Source: Prevotella ihumii
GTDB lineage: Bacteria; Bacteroidota; Bacteroidia; Bacteroidales; Bacteroidaceae
Assembly (NCBI RefSeq): GCF_900155655.1
Contig: NZ_LT706987.1
Location: forward strand, 2,901,483 to 2,965,482
Length of the DNA stretch: 64,000 nt
Direction of reading: 5' to 3'
Position 1 is the stretch's first letter; the number at the start of each line of letters is the position of its first letter. The translations under genes were made by a program, and so were the position numbers. Below the pieces are notes generated by a model. It was not told the origin of the DNA. It did not search any database and saw only the letters and a program-made list of their open reading frames with translations. This document shows, in pieces, positions 60,519-64,000 of this stretch.

Positions 60519-61025
60519 ATGAATACTTTAGAATTTACAGGATTAGACGAAAAGAAAGTAAAGAACATCATTAGTGGTTTGGCTCAGCTTTTGGCTGATT
60601 ATCAAATTTATTACACCAATCTTCGCAACTTGCATTGGAATGTAAAGGGCCACGGTTTCTTTATTATGCACGAGAAATACGAAGAGATGTATAACATTGC
60701 AGCAACACAGATTGACGACATTGCAGAACGTATTCTCCAGTTGGGTGGTAAACCTGAAAGTCGTTTCAGCGAATATCTCAAGGTTTCTGCAATCAAGGAA
60801 ATCGAGGGTGTAGATTGTGGCAAGCAAGCTATCGAGCTCATTCTCTCTTATTACAAGTTGCTTATTGCGCAAGAACGTGCAATTATTGAAGCAGCAAGCG
60901 AGGCTGGCGACGATGTAACAGCCGACTTGATGACAGGTTGGATTGCTGCACAGGAAAAGAGCATTTGGATGCTTGTGGCTTTCTCACAGGAGAAACACCA
61001 TGGTGAATGTGGTTGCGAAAAGTGA
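60519..61025 (+). CDS. dps: Dps family ferritin-like protein
   Basis: 168 residues. It forms a dodecamer that oxidises and stores iron using peroxide and can protect DNA. The ferroxidase residues are in NLHWNVKGHGFFIMHEKYEE and IDDIAERILQLGGKP (His, Asp, Glu). The C-terminus carries GECGCEK. The start at 60519 gives the normal N-terminus; seven more codons are open upstream. It stands next to an IS110 insertion that may have displaced its promoter. Confidence 0.95.
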   Translation: MNTLEFTGLDEKKVKNIISGLAQLLADYQIYYTNLRNLHWNVKGHGFFIMHEKYEEMYNIAATQIDDIAERILQLGGKPESRFSEYLKVSAIKEIEGVDCGKQAIELILSYYKLLIAQERAIIEAASEAGDDVTADLMTGWIAAQEKSIWMLVAFSQEKHHGECGCEK

Positions 61026-61051
61026 TAAAAACAGTTTTTCCATAGGTGTAG

Positions 61052-61085
61052 AGGTTGTGTTGTCGAGAGCACAACCTTTTTTTTT
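61052..61085 (+). terminator. Terminator after dps
   Basis: Arms AGGTTGTG and CACAACCT with a run of T. Confidence 0.85.
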
Positions 61086-61179
61086 GTGTTTATCAATGTT
61101 ATAACCTCCTTTGATGAGTCTTGCAATGATAGTTATTGGTGGTAATTTGCTCCCAATTAGGATTGATGCTTCCAATGCC

Positions 61180-61635
61180 TCAAAATACAGCGTCAGCACC
61201 CCAAACTAACAATGCGTATCGCATTACTTTTCCAAGGCTAATGCTTAATATGCTTACAAAAAGATTAGCACGGGTAAGTCCTAAAACAATGGTTATAGCA
61301 CTTCCGAGAATGGGAATAAAGGCAAAAAAGCCCATCCAAGCTCCGTGTCCAGCCATAAATCGTTCAGCTTTATCCAATGATTCTTTCTTTACGCGTAGAT
61401 ATTTCTCTATCCATACAAGGTTGCCTTGTCGTCCAATGGCATAATTGAACATACCACCAAGCACATTGCCTATGCTGGCATAAATCACGAGTGGTAGAGG
61501 ATTTAACCCGCCAGCTAATAGTCCAAGCATTACCGCCTCACTACTAAAAGGAAAGAAACTACCTGCTAAAAATGAAGCTATAAGCATACCCCAATAGCCG
61601 TAATCGAGCAATAGGTGCGTGATAAAATCTATCAT
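61180..61635 (-). CDS. YqaA-type VTT (DedA-like) membrane protein
   Basis: 151 residues with four to five membrane helices. SFLAGSFFPFSSEAVMLGLL and YASIGNVLGGMFNYAIGRQG are the re-entrant VTT-domain motifs, and GHGAWMGFFAFIPILGSAIT is the conserved second half. DedA-superfamily proteins flip or move phospholipids and undecaprenyl phosphate; the role of the YqaA branch is less clear. It is followed upstream on the same strand by an unknown membrane protein gene. Confidence 0.88.
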   Translation of the reverse strand: MIDFITHLLLDYGYWGMLIASFLAGSFFPFSSEAVMLGLLAGGLNPLPLVIYASIGNVLGGMFNYAIGRQGNLVWIEKYLRVKKESLDKAERFMAGHGAWMGFFAFIPILGSAITIVLGLTRANLFVSILSISLGKVMRYALLVWGADAVF

Positions 61636-61696
61636 TTATATTAGAAAAACTATTATTTGTGTTATAAAAAAACTATTATCTATATTGGAAAAACAA

Positions 61697-62650
61697 TCAT
61701 TTATATAAAAAAATATTAGGAAGCACAGCCCATAAATTATACATTGTCAATATTATCGTACCAAGGGCGATTACCTTAAAAGTAAAATTTGATAACTTAG
61801 AATGTGTTAATGCAAAATAATGTCCAATAAGCGGAGATGCAGAAGTAATAATACAACCCAAAAGTGCTTCAAAGTGTTGGGGTTGTAAGCATAAGAAAAC
61901 AATAGAAAACCACGCAATAGCAATGAATGCGCCATAGAGCATTCGGGTGCGAATATTGTCGTTTCGCTTTTCTATCAAGCAATGCGATGTGCCGATTATG
62001 GCACAAAGAATAATCCAAGCAGCTGTTATGATTTGGCTAATGGATAGCAATTCATAGTTGCATATTGTTTCAAACTCGGCTAAAGCTGTATAGTGGGCAA
62101 GGAATGTATCAAGGTTGCCATTCCAAAGGAAATACCCTACGTATAATAAGTTTGGAAGTAGCACCCCCAATACCGATGCTACATAGTTTTTAGCACTCGC
62201 AGCTAACAGGTTGGTGGCTAAAAGTAACCATAACAATGGAAGAAGGTAGAGCGTATGTACCCAAACTATGCTACTGATGCCAATGCACAGAAACGCATAG
62301 AAAAGCCACCCCTGAGCAGTGTGTTGCTGGTAACTTCTGAAGGCGCACGTATAAAATCCTGCTATGCATAGGATAACGATAGCAGCCCTAATAGATATAA
62401 ATTGAAAAGTTGCCATAGTAGTGAATACCATAAAGCAACACGAAACCATACGACTATAAATACGTATGAGTGCATTCTCATTATTGAGTTCTATCATTAA
62501 ATAGGTAGAAAACATCAAGCAAACCAATGACGGAATAGCCGAATAATCGAATAGGCTGACAATACCCCATATCAAAATAGCAAATGGCGTTACCACAGGT
62601 AACAGCCATCTGCTTTCAGCTATAACATTTTGTAATCGTTTTTGTTGCAT
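61697..62650 (-). CDS. Polytopic membrane protein, not recognised
   Basis: 317 residues with about eight to ten hydrophobic helices (for example LLPVVTPFAILIWGIVSLF, ISSIVWVHTLYLLPLLWLLL). I see no diagnostic motif. Its place next to purD and a YqaA gene gives no functional hint. Homologues of this kind in Bacteroidales are usually listed as hypothetical. Its low-GC composition is that of the host, so it is probably a core gene. Confidence 0.6.
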   Translation of the reverse strand: MQQKRLQNVIAESRWLLPVVTPFAILIWGIVSLFDYSAIPSLVCLMFSTYLMIELNNENALIRIYSRMVSCCFMVFTTMATFQFISIRAAIVILCIAGFYTCAFRSYQQHTAQGWLFYAFLCIGISSIVWVHTLYLLPLLWLLLATNLLAASAKNYVASVLGVLLPNLLYVGYFLWNGNLDTFLAHYTALAEFETICNYELLSISQIITAAWIILCAIIGTSHCLIEKRNDNIRTRMLYGAFIAIAWFSIVFLCLQPQHFEALLGCIITSASPLIGHYFALTHSKLSNFTFKVIALGTIILTMYNLWAVLPNIFLYK

Positions 62651-62667
62651 TGAAGAGAATGATTTAA

Positions 62668-62706
62668 CCCAACGAAGAGCATAATTCGCCGCAAATGGGG
62701 CTTGGG
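62668..62706. repeat. Possible decayed foldback element
   Basis: CCC at 62668 and GGG at 62704-62706 are each bordered by TTTAA. The inside has lost the TIR sequence except fragments, and two more TTTTTGGG words follow (to about 62755). Only a weak resemblance to the 21543 family. Confidence 0.3.
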
Positions 62707-62839
62707 TTTAACGCAAACCATTTTTGGGCTTAACGCTAATCGTTTTTGGGTTTTAATGAGACGAGCAGCACCTGTGTCAAGTCAAAAAAACAATGATAAA
62801 GTCTGCCCAACTTTAGATAATTGCAATCCTAAAGCTCCT

Positions 62840-64000
62840 TTATTTCAGGTCTTTACCTATATCTCTGCGGAAATATTTATCCTTGTAGACTATCTTTTCA
62901 GCTTCGGTAAAGCTCTTGCGGAGTGCTTCTTCCTTATCTTTTCCATACGAGGAAACAGCTATCACACGACCTCCATTGGTCACCACTTGCCCATCTTTTA
63001 AGGCTGTACCACTATGGAACACCACCGAACCTTCTACCTTGTCGATGCCAGAGATAATGTGTCCTTTCTCGTAAGCCTCTGGATAACCACCGCTTACAAG
63101 CATTACGCACACGGCTGCACGGTCGTCAAACTCGATAGAACGTGTATCAAGATTGCCTTCAGCCACACCTTCGAACAAGTCGACAATGTCCGACTTCAAG
63201 CGCAACATCACGCTTTCGGTTTCAGGGTCGCCCATTCGGCAATTGTATTCTATCACCATTGGCTCGCCGTCCACATTGATAAGTCCGAAGAAGATAAAGC
63301 CCTTATAGTCTATTCCTTCAGCTTTCAGACCCTCAACCGTAGGTTTGATAACACGTGTTTCCACCTTTTGCATCCACTCTTGGGTTGCGAAAGGCACTGG
63401 CGAGACACTTCCCATACCCCCAGTATTTAGTCCTGTGTCGCCTTCTCCAATGCGTTTGTAGTCCTTAGCTTCAGGAAGAATTTTATAATGTTCGCCATCG
63501 GTCAATACAAACACCGAACATTCGATGCCAGAGAGGAACTCTTCGATAACCACTTTTGCAGATGCGTTGCCGAACATACCACCCAACATTTCTTTCAACT
63601 CCTTCTTTGCCTCCTCCAATGTAGGAAGAATAAGCACGCCTTTGCCTGCTGCCAAGCCGTCAGCCTTCAACACGTATGGGGCTTTAAGGGTTTCTAAGAA
63701 CTTCAATCCTTCCTCAACGGTAGTGCCATCAAAGGTTTCGTAAGCCGCTGTAGGAATGTTATGACGCTTCATAAACGCCTTGGCAAAGTCTTTGCTACCT
63801 TCCAATACAGCCCCCGCCTTCGATGGACCGATAACAGGAATAGCCTTTGTACGCTCGTCGGCTGCAAAGTTGTCGTATATACCCTTCACCAATGGGTCTT
63901 CAGGGCCAACTACCACCATATCAACGTGGTTGTCAATACTAAACTGGCGTAGTTTGTCGAACTCGTTAACACCAATTGCTACATTCTCACCACAGTCAGT
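62840..64000 (-). CDS. purD: Phosphoribosylamine--glycine ligase (N-terminus beyond window edge)
   Basis: The frame is open from the right edge ([11 protein letters not shown], which continues upstream) to the stop at 62840; 386 codons are visible. It joins glycine to phosphoribosylamine in purine synthesis. The ATP-grasp motifs are [32 protein letters not shown] and [15 protein letters not shown]. About 40 N-terminal residues are probably missing. Nothing unusual was seen in the visible part. Confidence 0.96.
   Translation of the reverse strand, partial: TDCGENVAIGVNEFDKLRQFSIDNHVDMVVVGPEDPLVKGIYDNFAADERTKAIPVIGPSKAGAVLEGSKDFAKAFMKRHNIPTAAYETFDGTTVEEGLKFLETLKAPYVLKADGLAAGKGVLILPTLEEAKKELKEMLGGMFGNASAKVVIEEFLSGIECSVFVLTDGEHYKILPEAKDYKRIGEGDTGLNTGGMGSVSPVPFATQEWMQKVETRVIKPTVEGLKAEGIDYKGFIFFGLINVDGEPMVIEYNCRMGDPETESVMLRLKSDIVDLFEGVAEGNLDTRSIEFDDRAAVCVMLVSGGYPEAYEKGHIISGIDKVEGSVVFHSGTALKDGQVVTNGGRVIAVSSYGKDKEEALRKSFTEAEKIVYKDKYFRRDIGKDLK

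Overview
The window looks like a chromosome segment from a Prevotella-like member of the Bacteroidales. The evidence is AT-rich DNA, promoters of the Bacteroidetes type (TTTG, about 19 bp, then TAnnTTTG), and families typical of the group (DUF3256, DUF4293, DUF2723, Bacteroidetes-type RNA polymerase omega, type II pantothenate kinase, Rpb6-like subunit next to bamD). No rRNA, tRNA or CRISPR array was seen.

Layout. 1-1683: an IS66 element cut by the left edge. 1.9-7.5 kb: pyrB-pyrI, glyA, a DUF3256 gene caged between two inverted foldback elements, and pgk. 8.4-11.3 kb: the anaerobic ribonucleotide reductase pair nrdD/nrdG. 11.4-14.2 kb: a FUSC-type membrane protein and ridA. 14.8-21.5 kb: the N-degron set clpS-clpA-aat, then engB, a Uup-like ABC-F protein and a K+ channel with a zinc ribbon. 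21.9-23.9 kb: uvrB. 24.07-30.70 kb: a probable small degraded integrative island between uvrB and bamD. It is bordered by a 14-bp direct repeat and carries an IS1380 element, a TonB gene split by a nonsense codon, a radical SAM gene, a MobC-like remnant, a second nonsense-split gene and an IntDOT-like integrase. 30.9-40.0 kb: bamD, omega, DUF4293, a LEA-like lipoprotein, queG with an in-frame repeat insertion, a polysaccharide deacetylase, DUF2723 and a secreted nuclease. 40.9-49.5 kb: a visibly GC-richer six-gene operon (TetR, two ABC exporter subunits, MMPL/RND permease, LolA-like protein, outer-membrane protein) that looks horizontally acquired. 49.7-52.4 kb: an IS1380 relic, a small ORF with a G10 tract, and a large surface lipoprotein. 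53.6-58.5 kb: a solute symporter, coaW, HU, a 29-residue AURKAIP1/COX24-type protein and RNase G behind a structured leader. 58.8-60.2 kb: an IS110 element with a long structured upstream region, a candidate bridge RNA. 60.5-64 kb: dps, a YqaA-type membrane protein, an unrecognised membrane protein and purD, cut by the right edge.

The strongest unexplained signal is a family of non-coding foldback elements, nine copies in this window. They share a 17-bp terminal inverted repeat (CCCAAATCGGTCGTTAG) and most are flanked by matching A/T-rich direct repeats of about 5 bp. Three interior types occur: two foldback types of about 193 bp, and short types filled with a 9-bp minisatellite. One intergenic block present twice gives occupied sites beside apparently empty ones. 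The same minisatellite also occurs without the ends, and once in frame inside queG. A second, separate repeat class is made of clusters of short perfect palindromes built on AAACAT/ATGTTT and AAAGTT/AACTTT.

Functions are from reading translated sequence and motifs without database searches. Boundaries of mobile elements and RNA leaders are inferences unless stated.
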